Virus record (IMG/VR): IMGVR_UViG_3300021425_000194
Coordinates: 1 to 23,751 of that record
From: a virus
Direction: 5' to 3' (one strand)
DNA length: 23,751 nt
In this document: piece after piece, positions 13,656 through 20,306 of the stretch
How positions within the stretch are numbered: position 1 is the stretch's first letter
Layout of the letters: the number at the start of each line of letters is the position of its first letter
Translations under genes and position numbers: made by a program
Notes under the pieces: generated by a model
What the model was told of the DNA's origin: nothing
Database searches by the model: none
What the model saw: only the letters and a program-made list of their open reading frames with translations

Positions 13656-13870
13656 GGGAATATAGGATCGATTACTCCAATGAGTCGAAGGAGACCCTCA
13701 GCAAAAAGTGCAAGAACAACCCAACCAACACACATACTGATAATCGAAGCATTACGATTGTGTTTTCGTATGGCAGCATCAATCATCTCCTGAACTTCTT
13801 CTTTCGTCACAGTCTCCTGTGTCTTCGTTGTACCAAAAATCTTCCCAATCTTTTTTTGAATTTGTGACAT
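13634..13870 (-). CDS. Small membrane protein, 78 residues, C-terminal helix
   Basis: Residues 1-42 are hydrophilic and helical (KTQETVTKEEVQEMIDAAIR), and residues 43-70 (ASIISMCVGWVVLALFAEGL) form a membrane helix, with a hydrophobic end IDPIFPWLKITL that may dip into the membrane. The ATG at 13870 follows a GTGGGAAG sequence at very short spacing. The first 92 bases overlap the upstream 61-residue gene in another frame, an unusually deep overlap for this phage. A second membrane protein follows. The order soluble coiled region then C-terminal membrane anchor suggests an inner-membrane protein facing the cytoplasm. Function unknown. Confidence 0.68.
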   Translation of the reverse strand: MSQIQKKIGKIFGTTKTQETVTKEEVQEMIDAAIRKHNRNASIISMCVGWVVLALFAEGLLRLIGVIDPIFPWLKITL

Positions 13871-13964
13871 CTTCCCACTCAGGTTCGTATAAGGGACATG
13901 GTTCTTCCATCAAAGTTTCAACTTTCATTTCGATAATTTTTTTATAAAGTTTGTCTAGTTCCAT
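13779..13964 (-). CDS. Small acidic protein, 61 residues
   Basis: The start has one of the best ribosome binding sites of the region, AGGAGG seven bases before the ATG. The protein begins MELDKLYKKIIEMKVETLME and continues with EPCPLYEPEWEDV and several Trp/Asp pairs (KKDWEDFWYNED), ending in a charged RRSSGDD tail. It overlaps the upstream gene by ten bases and the next gene by 92. The N-terminal half (outside the deep overlap) has the most protein-like composition; the C-terminal 30 codons share DNA with the following gene and may be poorly constrained. No family recognised. Confidence 0.68.
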   Translation of the reverse strand: MELDKLYKKIIEMKVETLMEEPCPLYEPEWEDVTNSKKDWEDFWYNEDTGDCDERRSSGDD

Positions 13965-14143
13965 TCGTCATCCTCCTCTTCATAATCCCAGATTTCATAG
14001 GGACCCTGTTGCATACGTTTCAGTCTTTCAGTTTCAGATCTAAAAGAGATCGTTTCTGAAAACCATATCGCTAGTTTCATTACAATGAAGACCGCTGCTA
14101 ACGGTGACAAACATAGTAGTAATACTAGGGAGGATTGATTCAT
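13955..14143 (-). CDS. Small membrane protein, 62 residues, N-terminal helix
   Basis: Starts with ATGA overlap on the upstream 48-residue gene. Residues 5-28 (SLVLLLCLSPLAAVFIVMKL) form a strong hydrophobic helix that could be a membrane anchor or an uncleaved signal, followed by a basic segment (FRSETERLKRMQQG) and an acidic end with EEEDDE. Positive charge after the helix favours a cytoplasmic C terminus. There is a Cys at residue 11 but no typical lipobox. Unknown family; one of three small membrane proteins encoded in a row downstream of the major capsid gene. Confidence 0.68.
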   Translation of the reverse strand: MNQSSLVLLLCLSPLAAVFIVMKLAIWFSETISFRSETERLKRMQQGPYEIWDYEEEDDEWN

Positions 14144-14286
14144 GAGTATTCGTTGATGGCGTCTAGCACCTTGTTAAGGGCATCATGGTATCCGTCATGC
14201 CAGTCTCCTGACTTGTCAGAGTGTTGCCCGTCATACAGTGCTGTCTTCATTTTATAAACTCGGGACAAAATGTCAACCTTATCCAT
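14140..14286 (-). CDS. Small 48-residue protein downstream of gp23
   Basis: A longer frame runs upstream into gp23, but that part is a shadow of the capsid gene. The ATG at 14286 has GAGAGG four bases before it and gives 48 residues beginning MDKVDILSRVYKMKTALYDG and ending YHDALNKVLDAINEYS. It is helical and mildly acidic, with a His/Asp-rich centre (QHSDKSGDWHDGYHD). It is the first gene after the gp23 terminator and so heads the small-gene cluster; the next start overlaps its stop (ATGA). No family recognised. Confidence 0.7.
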   Translation of the reverse strand: MDKVDILSRVYKMKTALYDGQHSDKSGDWHDGYHDALNKVLDAINEYS

Positions 14287-14321
14287 TCGACCTCTCGGCA
14301 TAAATTTACAGATGCTTCTTC

Positions 14322-14329
14322 TATTTAAG
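14322..14329 (-). promoter_or_regulatory. Possible late promoter after the gp23 terminator
   Basis: Minus strand CTTAAATA, keeping the TAAATA core of the T4-type late motif, just downstream of the gp23 terminator and 36 bases before the ATG of the 48-residue gene. A promoter here would explain how the small-gene cluster is expressed beyond the terminator. Two mismatches in the first two positions, so weak. Confidence 0.35.
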
Positions 14330-14332
14330 CAT

Positions 14333-14357
14333 AAAAAAAGGGACCCCGCAGGGTCCC
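14333..14357 (-). terminator. Intrinsic terminator downstream of gp23
   Basis: On the minus strand a perfect 7-bp stem (GGGACCC / GGGTCCC) closed by TGCG is followed by seven T, 20 bases after the gp23 stop codon. It closes the structural-gene transcription unit. Confidence 0.95.
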
Positions 14358-14377
14358 TGTGTTGATATGAAAACAGA

Positions 14378-15802
14378 TCACATGAGGTTCTTGACAAGAA
14401 CACGTCTGTAATACTGGTTTGCAGATGCGGTGAGTGTCTCAGCATCTGGAGTACCAGCGGATGCTTCCACGAATGGGTTGCTGACCATACCGTAACGAGT
14501 CTTGAAGCCAATCTTAGGCTGGAAGGTGTTAGGATCGATCGAACGTAGCATCTGGAGGGGTACATATGGGCAGTAGAATAGACCTGCGTCATATGGGGAG
14601 GAACCCTTATAACCAACAACATAGTAGTGGTTGCTGGAAACGTTAGCGGAATAAGGATCAACATAGACCTTGATTCTGCCGTTCATGGTTCCGACTAGGA
14701 GGTTGCCAGTGTCATCAACTTCGCCTACGGAAGGACCGCCTGCGCCGCTTAGACCTGAGGAGTAGTCGAGGGTGCCACTCATAGCAAGAGCAGAAGCAAC
14801 ATCAGCAGAAGTGATGATGAAGTTGCCCTTTCCTCTACGAGTCTGCTGAGCGATAGCGTTAGCGTCGCGCTCAACTTGGAACATTAGACCCTTGAACTTT
14901 TCAACTGACCAACGACCGTTGGAATCAACGTCGAGGTCGAAGATACCAGCGTTAGCAACGTTGTTCTGAGCACCAGGCTTAGCAACGGTATAAACGGTAC
15001 GAACGACTTCACGGTTGATTTCAGCAAGGATCTCGCTAGAAAGAAGGTTAGCGAGTTCTTGCTCAGCATCAAGACCATGGATTGCCTTGAGGTCTTGTGC
15101 TAGTTCTAGAGTGTATTCTGCTTTGAGAGCTCTGGTACGTGCTTGTACCGAAGTCTTCTCGATGCTGAATGACATCTCATTGAACAGGGTTGAACCTGAA
15201 CCTAGAGTTTCAGCATTCTGTCTTTCGATGCCTCTGAGACCACGCTCATAGGTGCCACCGTCGTTAAGAAGACCAGGGTTAGCATCGGTAGTACCACCGT
15301 CGCCCTTAGGATTAACGTCGTCGGTTCCAAGAGGATCGTTGTCATATACACCAGCACCAGCAGAAGATGCTGAGAAGTTGACATCAGGCTCGTTGTAGAG
15401 TGCCTCACGACCAGTACGAAGACCAGTGTCATCGACTGCCTGATAGTGTGACTTCATCGCAAAGATTAGTCCAGTAGGACCGCTCATTGGTTGAACGCCA
15501 CAGATGTCGTATGCTACGAGGTTAGGCATAGCACGACGGATTAGGGAGATCATTACAGGATCGAAACCTGCAAGACCACCAGTTTGGGTGCCAAGTGCGC
15601 TACCAGATAGTGCGTTAGCACCGATTGCTCCAACGGTGTTGGATGCTTCTTGTAACATACCACGCTCTTCGCGTAGTTGCTTTTCGGTATTTTCTAACAG
15701 TACAGCGGTAACAGCCTTTCTATAGTTGTCTTTGATGGCACCAGCGCCTTCATGACCTAGAACAGGGTTCCACTTTTCTGTTAGAGCTTGTGCGTTAAAC
15801 AT
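14378..15802 (-). CDS. 23: gp23 major capsid protein precursor
   Basis: This 474-residue protein is the T4-type major head protein (T4, 521). Characteristic segments include RRAMPNLVAYDICGVQPMSG, the LELAQDLKAIHGLDAEQELA block, EINREVVRTVY, GKGNFIITSADVASAL, and near the C terminus FQPKIGFKTRYGM. The prohead protease gp21 cuts after L/I-x-E motifs; LQE at 50-52, in the same relative place as the T4 site, would release a 52-residue N-terminal propeptide. The region around residues 115-190 is Gly/Asp/Ser-rich and may be the variable insertion domain. A GGAG ribosome binding site lies seven bases before the ATG. An intrinsic terminator follows. Codon use and length give no sign of disruption. 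Confidence 0.97.
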   Translation of the reverse strand: MFNAQALTEKWNPVLGHEGAGAIKDNYRKAVTAVLLENTEKQLREERGMLQEASNTVGAIGANALSGSALGTQTGGLAGFDPVMISLIRRAMPNLVAYDICGVQPMSGPTGLIFAMKSHYQAVDDTGLRTGREALYNEPDVNFSASSAGAGVYDNDPLGTDDVNPKGDGGTTDANPGLLNDGGTYERGLRGIERQNAETLGSGSTLFNEMSFSIEKTSVQARTRALKAEYTLELAQDLKAIHGLDAEQELANLLSSEILAEINREVVRTVYTVAKPGAQNNVANAGIFDLDVDSNGRWSVEKFKGLMFQVERDANAIAQQTRRGKGNFIITSADVASALAMSGTLDYSSGLSGAGGPSVGEVDDTGNLLVGTMNGRIKVYVDPYSANVSSNHYYVVGYKGSSPYDAGLFYCPYVPLQMLRSIDPNTFQPKIGFKTRYGMVSNPFVEASAGTPDAETLTASANQYYRRVLVKNLM

Positions 15803-15836
15803 TTTTAGCTCCGTTTAAAAAGTAGTTTGATAATAA

Positions 15837-17000
15837 TCAGGATTGCCAGCGATTGAGTGCGCTGAGGTATTGTGCCATTGCTGGGGATACCTCTTCGCCT
15901 GCTCCTTCAACTGGAGTTTCATCAGCAATTTCTGCGGGTGCAGAAGCTGACTCTTTAAAGTAAGACTCCTTAATGGTCTTGACCTTCTTGGAGAATGACT
16001 CTTCAGAGACAAACTCTAGACCCTCAGCAAGTGCTGCGAGTTTTTCTTTCTGAGTATCTGCTAGTCCTTCCGAAACAGTGTTCAGAATGTTGATTTTTGC
16101 AGTCTCATTAAGACGATTTTGTAGTTTCACGTTAGCTTTGACCTGTTCGTCAAGGCGTGTTTCCATCTCACGAATAGATTCAGCCATACCTTCTACCACA
16201 TCGACTTTCTCGTCGGGGATAGCGATATAGTGCTCTTCAAAGAGACCCTTGAGACCTGCAATGAAGTCTTCAGTGATCTCATTTCTAATTCCACGGTCAA
16301 TAGCAACTTGGTTTTGCTCCATCCATTGACCGATGGCGTAGTTCACTGTGCCATCTACTTCCTCGGAAAGTTCTGCCTTAGCAGTTTCTACTTGCTTTTC
16401 GAGTTCGTTAGCAAAGTGCTCTACAAGTCTGTCATACTCTTCTGAAAGTTTTGCTTTTACAGCAGCCTCAAAGATTGTCTTTGCTTTTTCAGCAAACTCT
16501 TCAGAGAGTTCTGTGCCTTCTAGAAGTGCAGCAACATCTGCGGACATATCGATCTCAAAACCTGCTTTGATTGGATATGTTACGTTGCCACCCATCTGAG
16601 TGCCGTATGCTACATCAGCACCAACTGAAGGTTGGGTGCCTTGATCACCTGCATCTTTCTTAGATGCCAACTGAGGATCACCAGAAATTTGCGAGATGGG
16701 TGCTGCCGCCTTAGCGCCAGGATTCTCTTCACCATCCTCATCATTGTCATGAAGAGGACCAGAGGTTGAACCGCCTAGATCTGCAGGAGCAGATTGTCCA
16801 GGAGCAACCGATGGTTGTACTGTTGGTGCAGGATCCTTGCCGCCAGCCTTTGCAGTCTGAACGTCAGAAACCTGAGAGGGATCACTACCAGTGCCAGGGA
16901 TAACGTTAGCAGAAACCGTTGGCATTGGATCGCCAGCTTCTACAATCACCTTTTGCTCGGTAACGAACTCCTCAAATTTTTCGTTTAGCATATCTGACAT
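15837..17000 (-). CDS. 22: gp22 prohead scaffold protein with long N-terminal extension
   Basis: The core (about residues 150-350) matches T4 gp22, the internal scaffold digested by gp21 after assembly: acidic and Ala-rich coiled helices with WMEQNQVAIDRGIRNEITED and LKGLFEEHYIAIPDEKVDVV, followed by the ESF.KKVKTIKES part. The protein is 387 residues against 269 in T4; the difference is mostly residues 22-148, a Pro/Gly/Ser/Asp-rich low-complexity stretch likely to be disordered. Several L/I-x-E motifs, for example ALLEG near 159-162, could be gp21 sites. A GAGGTAAA ribosome binding region precedes the ATG, and a CATAAATA late motif lies about 40 bases upstream. Confidence 0.92.
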   Translation of the reverse strand: MSDMLNEKFEEFVTEQKVIVEAGDPMPTVSANVIPGTGSDPSQVSDVQTAKAGGKDPAPTVQPSVAPGQSAPADLGGSTSGPLHDNDEDGEENPGAKAAAPISQISGDPQLASKKDAGDQGTQPSVGADVAYGTQMGGNVTYPIKAGFEIDMSADVAALLEGTELSEEFAEKAKTIFEAAVKAKLSEEYDRLVEHFANELEKQVETAKAELSEEVDGTVNYAIGQWMEQNQVAIDRGIRNEITEDFIAGLKGLFEEHYIAIPDEKVDVVEGMAESIREMETRLDEQVKANVKLQNRLNETAKINILNTVSEGLADTQKEKLAALAEGLEFVSEESFSKKVKTIKESYFKESASAPAEIADETPVEGAGEEVSPAMAQYLSALNRWQS

Positions 17001-17040
17001 TTGAGTTTACCTCGTAATTTCCGTATAATTAATCTAAGTT

Positions 17041-17048
17041 TATTTATG
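17041..17048 (-). promoter_or_regulatory. Late promoter before gp22
   Basis: Minus strand CATAAATA, seven of eight matches to the T4 late promoter TATAAATA, 40 bases before the gp22 ATG and in the gap between gp21 and gp22. gp55, encoded in this window, is the factor expected to read it. Confidence 0.65.
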
Positions 17049-17051
17049 AAA

Positions 17052-17693
17052 TCATAACTTTCCGAGAAAATCCTCAAACACTTTGAGGGTTCTCTCTTCT
17101 AGATCACGACGAGATCCGTCGATGTATCTGCGGTATTTATCAACTTTTGCTTCTTTGAGAATTCCATTTTCCCAAACCCACTCTTTACCTTCCATAATTC
17201 CATTGACAAATGCGTCAGGTGCGGAAGGATCTGCTACGATATCAGCAGCAGTGGTTAGCATAAAGTCATCGCGAACGACATTGCAGTCTTCACGTTTTTC
17301 GATGCTTCCCATACCACGAGAGGAAACACCTAACTGAACTCCTTCGCCAAGTAAAGACTTTGCGATGTTACCCATAGGGGTATCAAGAATTTGTGCCTTG
17401 CCAATGAAGTTATTACCCTCAGCGCGGAGACTAGTAATTCTGTGAGACACTCTATCAAGGTTAATAGTAGGACCATCGGGGTGACCGAGTTCTCCTAAAG
17501 CACGCTTGGTTCTTACATACTCTTCGTTGTATCTCTCTACCTCGCGGTCGAGAACTTCGAATGGGTACATGCGACCGTTGCGATTCTTGATCGCACCTTG
17601 CAGAAAAACACCTTCAATATACAGAAGTTTTTTTCCGTCTTTTTCCTCAGTGAGGACTTTAACGTCTTCAATCGTTTCCGTTATCAGTTTCAT
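17052..17693 (-). CDS. 21: gp21 prohead core protease
   Basis: With the start at 17693 this is 214 residues, almost the same as T4 gp21 (212). It is a serine protease with the herpes assemblin-type fold that matures the prohead by cutting after L/I-x-E. Conserved parts are LYIEGVFLQGAIKNRNGRMY near the N terminus, ALGELGHPDG with the catalytic His71, LGVSSRGMGS with the catalytic Ser at 124/125, and DPSAPDAF at 155-162. The frame continues to 17822 upstream, but that part lies within gp67 and is out-of-frame reading. The gene overlaps the gp67 3' end by 26 bases; no good ribosome binding site precedes it, so coupling to gp67 is likely. Confidence 0.95.
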   Translation of the reverse strand: MKLITETIEDVKVLTEEKDGKKLLYIEGVFLQGAIKNRNGRMYPFEVLDREVERYNEEYVRTKRALGELGHPDGPTINLDRVSHRITSLRAEGNNFIGKAQILDTPMGNIAKSLLGEGVQLGVSSRGMGSIEKREDCNVVRDDFMLTTAADIVADPSAPDAFVNGIMEGKEWVWENGILKEAKVDKYRRYIDGSRRDLEERTLKVFEDFLGKL

Positions 17694-17880
17694 CGGTAGT
17701 TTCTGTTTCGGTAGGTTCATCAAAGAATGAATTCGCAACGACCTGTTTGTATTGTGCCATAGCATCAGATGCTTTAGCAAATAAAAGATCGTGAATAGCA
17801 TCAATAGCAGATGCTCTATCACTATCGTTAATTTTATTTACAATACTTGCAACAGTATTTGTTTCAGTTTGGTCTGACAT
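17668..17880 (-). CDS. 67: gp67-like prohead core protein
   Basis: A 70-residue protein between the portal and the prohead protease, the place of gene 67 in T4. It has the same two-part design: a helical N-terminal half (ASAIDAIHDLLFAKASDAMA, then QYKQVVANSFF) and a strongly acidic end (DEPTETETTDETDNGND). T4 gp67 (80 residues) is an internal core peptide precursor cut by gp21, with a helical part ending ...IARNFL before an Asp/Glu-rich tail. The tail here is shorter and Thr-rich. The identity rests on position and this design, not on long identity. No Shine-Dalgarno is seen before the ATG; an AATAAATA late motif ends 20 bases upstream. Confidence 0.75.
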   Translation of the reverse strand: MSDQTETNTVASIVNKINDSDRASAIDAIHDLLFAKASDAMAQYKQVVANSFFDEPTETETTDETDNGND

Positions 17881-17899
17881 AATATTAATTCAGTATATT

Positions 17900-19603
17900 T
17901 TATTTATTAGATGAAGAAGGTTTAGGCATTGCGCGTGCTTTTTTAATCTCACGATCTACGCCATCGTCAGCAGCTTCTGCTTCTCTTTCCGCGCTATCGT
18001 CTGCCTGCATACCAGCAATCTCTGGTTGGAAAGCAGTGTTTTGTGCGGTCATCGTATCCAGCATATTCTGTTGAGCAGGATCAGCAGCAAGTCCAGAAGC
18101 AATTTCTTTCTTTATCTGTTTATCCATTTCTACATATTCCTTATCTTTCTGTCCTAGGATATGACGGCGGACATACTCAACAGAGAAATATTTTCCAACA
18201 AAAGGATCCATTTGAGTTACAGACATCATACGTTGGTTCATCATTTCAATTTCTTTCAGTTCGTTGAAATGATTGTCAAAGAGATAATCGTATTGGATAT
18301 GCTCTTTCATATCATCCCAATCTTCAGGTGAGATGATACCCTTGAGAATTAGTTGTGTCTTGAGAATATCGTGGAAGAGTTCGCTAAATCTCTTACGTAG
18401 TCTTCCGATGAACTTTGTAAATTTAAGTTCGTCTCTAAGGACCTCAGTGGTTTTACCGAGATTGAATCCTTTATTATCGTCTGTAAGTCTAGAAGGAGGA
18501 AGATTGAGAGAGTTATAAAGTTTCTTTTTAAAATACTCAACGTCTTTAAGTTCGCCAAGGTTCTGTCCGCCAGGTAGTGTGGTAATTTCAGTTCCACGAC
18601 CACCCTCTCTACGAGGCAACCAGAAATCTTCTAGCATACTCATGTGCTTTTTATCGTCGCGCATCTCACCAGTGTTTGCGTCATACACTAGCTTGTTGCG
18701 ATAGCGAGACATCACATCACGTAGGTATTGTTCTGCCTTTACCTTAGGCAAGTTACCTACATCGATGTAGAAAATTCTACGCTCAGGTGCGCGTGATAGT
18801 CTGTAGATAACAAGTGAATCCTCAATCATTCTGAGTTGATTGAGTGACTTGATTGCCTTATGAAGGAAACCAAGAACCATTCTCTTGTTAAGATCTTGGA
18901 GTCCTGAAGGAACAAAAGTGATGCTATCAACTGCCATCTTCACGCCTTGTGAAAGTGACATGTCACCAACTGGTCCTAGGACACCACCCTTATAAAATCC
19001 TTTTGGATTGTATAGGTAGTAATCAACAAACGTTCCATATTCATACTCAAGCGCCGTGCCTTTGATTGCTGCACGAGCTAGAGAATCTTTTGGAGTGTTG
19101 TCGATTTTTTGACGGACCTTCTTGATCTTCATAGGATCAATGTAACGAAGTTCCGTAATACCTTTCTTTGGATTGTCTAGGTCAATGACCTTATGATAAA
19201 ATAACCTTCCATCAATATACCAAGTTCTAACAATCTCATGTGCGCGATTGTCAAAATTCAACAAACGTTTGATGTAATCAAACTCGTCGCGAACTCTTTT
19301 CTTTACTCCAGCGCCAACTTCTAGATTATCTAAATTTATTTCTACAGGTGAATCGTAAGCATCACTTACGATAAACTCATTTACAACTTCATCAACAGCA
19401 CTATCCACTTCAGGGTGAATTGCCATGTCACGATAACGACGGATCATCTCAAACTCATTACGAGCTTGATTATCCGTATCTACATACGTTCCATAATACC
19501 CACCCGCTGCAACAGCGATGGGTTCATCAGCAGAAGGAGGGACAGGGGATTGCCCCTTCTGTCCCTCCTTTCTGTTAATCTGGAAGCCAAATAACTGACT
19601 CAT
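17900..19603 (-). CDS. 20: gp20 portal vertex protein
   Basis: A 567-residue protein matching the T4-type portal (T4, 524), a dodecamer at one head vertex that nucleates prohead assembly, forms the DNA channel and docks gp17. Typical segments include NEFEMIRRYRDMAIHPEVDS with DEVVNEFIV, RLFYHKVIDLDNPKKGITEL, RLSRAPERRIFYIDVGNLPK and the RYRNKLVYDANTGEMRDDK block, followed by EDFWLPRREGGRGTEITTLP. The C-terminal 90 residues are acidic and Gln/Ala-rich. This gene is widely used as a cyanomyovirus marker. No Shine-Dalgarno of normal strength precedes the ATG; instead a perfect 10-bp hairpin and a GATAAATA late motif lie directly upstream. Confidence 0.97.
   Translation of the reverse strand: MSQLFGFQINRKEGQKGQSPVPPSADEPIAVAAGGYYGTYVDTDNQARNEFEMIRRYRDMAIHPEVDSAVDEVVNEFIVSDAYDSPVEINLDNLEVGAGVKKRVRDEFDYIKRLLNFDNRAHEIVRTWYIDGRLFYHKVIDLDNPKKGITELRYIDPMKIKKVRQKIDNTPKDSLARAAIKGTALEYEYGTFVDYYLYNPKGFYKGGVLGPVGDMSLSQGVKMAVDSITFVPSGLQDLNKRMVLGFLHKAIKSLNQLRMIEDSLVIYRLSRAPERRIFYIDVGNLPKVKAEQYLRDVMSRYRNKLVYDANTGEMRDDKKHMSMLEDFWLPRREGGRGTEITTLPGGQNLGELKDVEYFKKKLYNSLNLPPSRLTDDNKGFNLGKTTEVLRDELKFTKFIGRLRKRFSELFHDILKTQLILKGIISPEDWDDMKEHIQYDYLFDNHFNELKEIEMMNQRMMSVTQMDPFVGKYFSVEYVRRHILGQKDKEYVEMDKQIKKEIASGLAADPAQQNMLDTMTAQNTAFQPEIAGMQADDSAEREAEAADDGVDREIKKARAMPKPSSSNK
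17901..17908 (-). promoter_or_regulatory. Possible late promoter before gp67
   Basis: Minus strand AATAAATA, seven of eight to TATAAATA, ending 20 bases before the gp67 ATG and overlapping the gp20 stop codon. It could start a short-leader transcript of gp67 and gp21. Part of the match is forced by the final codons of gp20, which lowers the weight. Confidence 0.4.
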
Positions 19604-19615
19604 GATTATCTATTC

Positions 19616-19638
19616 AATAGTTGGACGTTCCAACTATT
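19616..19638 (-). other. Perfect hairpin between gp19 and gp20
   Basis: AATAGTTGGA and TCCAACTATT form an uninterrupted 10-bp inverted repeat with a three-base loop, filling most of the 37-base gap between gp19 stop and gp20 start. No T run follows, so it is not a standard terminator. It may stabilise or process the mRNA, limit readthrough, or control the gp20 start, which has no good ribosome binding site. Confidence 0.75.
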
Positions 19639-19642
19639 TATC
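19635..19642 (-). promoter_or_regulatory. Late promoter candidate before gp20
   Basis: Minus strand GATAAATA, seven of eight to TATAAATA, 31 bases before the gp20 ATG. Its last four bases form the first part of the adjoining hairpin, so initiation would fall inside the hairpin and remove one arm from the transcript. Confidence 0.5.
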
Positions 19643-20270
19643 AGACTACAGTTCTGCTACTTGCGCCAGTGCTGTTAGGTGCTCCTGCTGCTTCAGAGTT
19701 GGAAGGTCCAGCGGTGAAGTAGGAATACTGCCACTCAACAGTGAATTCAGCAATCTGATCATTGCTATCATAAGCAAGATCAATTTGAGAAACGTTGGTT
19801 GGGAAGCAATGATGGAGTTTATAAGTTCTGATTGCAGAACCACCTTCCTCAGCATCTTTCTCTAGTTGTGTAACATAGAGATTTGCCATATATCCTGTTG
19901 CAGTGTCATCAGGGAGGAATCTTGGAGCAGTATTAGCTTCGTGGGTGTTGATGCTATTTGCCCAATCTTCGAATAGAGCACGGATTTCCATGTCTCTATC
20001 TGCAAAGAAAGTAGCAGACCAAGTATCGAAAGTGCGATCACCAGCGATCTTGACTGTTCTTCCTCTGAAAGGAACTTCGATGACGCCTAGGTTAGAACCT
20101 GGGAGTGCTGCTGACTTACAAAGAATGTTTGTAAGACTTTTATCGGTTGAGCTGAAGTTGCCAGCTTCATCAGATCCATTTCCAGGGAACTGAATATCAA
20201 CCGAGAACATATTGGGCTTAATGCCCTGTCCAATAGTTTGGAGAAACGACGAAACGTTATTGGTTGCCAT
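19641..20270 (-). CDS. 19: gp19 tail tube protein
   Basis: A 209-residue protein with the T4-type tail tube signature: IKPNMFSVDIQFPG near the N terminus, CKSAALPGSNLGVIEVPFRG, VKIAGDRTFDTWSATF and the C-terminal CFPTNVSQIDLAYDSNDQIA (T4 has the same VAGDRTFD.W.V and PTNVGELQLDWDSNNEI). Hexamers stack to form the inner tube through which DNA passes. It is longer than T4 gp19 (163) through a 20-residue insert after ADRDMEIRALFEDW and a Ser/Ala/Gly-rich tail of about 25 residues after the last strand, which could decorate the tube end or lumen. An AGAGGTAAA ribosome binding region precedes the ATG. Confidence 0.97.
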   Translation of the reverse strand: MATNNVSSFLQTIGQGIKPNMFSVDIQFPGNGSDEAGNFSSTDKSLTNILCKSAALPGSNLGVIEVPFRGRTVKIAGDRTFDTWSATFFADRDMEIRALFEDWANSINTHEANTAPRFLPDDTATGYMANLYVTQLEKDAEEGGSAIRTYKLHHCFPTNVSQIDLAYDSNDQIAEFTVEWQYSYFTAGPSNSEAAGAPNSTGASSRTVV

Positions 20271-20306
20271 TGTTATTTACCTCTTAATGTTTTTTTGTTA
20301 ATAATA

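Noticed and set aside
14287-14664. Upstream extension of the 48-residue gene into gp23
   Set aside because: The extension crosses the gp23 terminator and reads the capsid gene out of frame; a good ribosome binding site marks the internal start at 14286.
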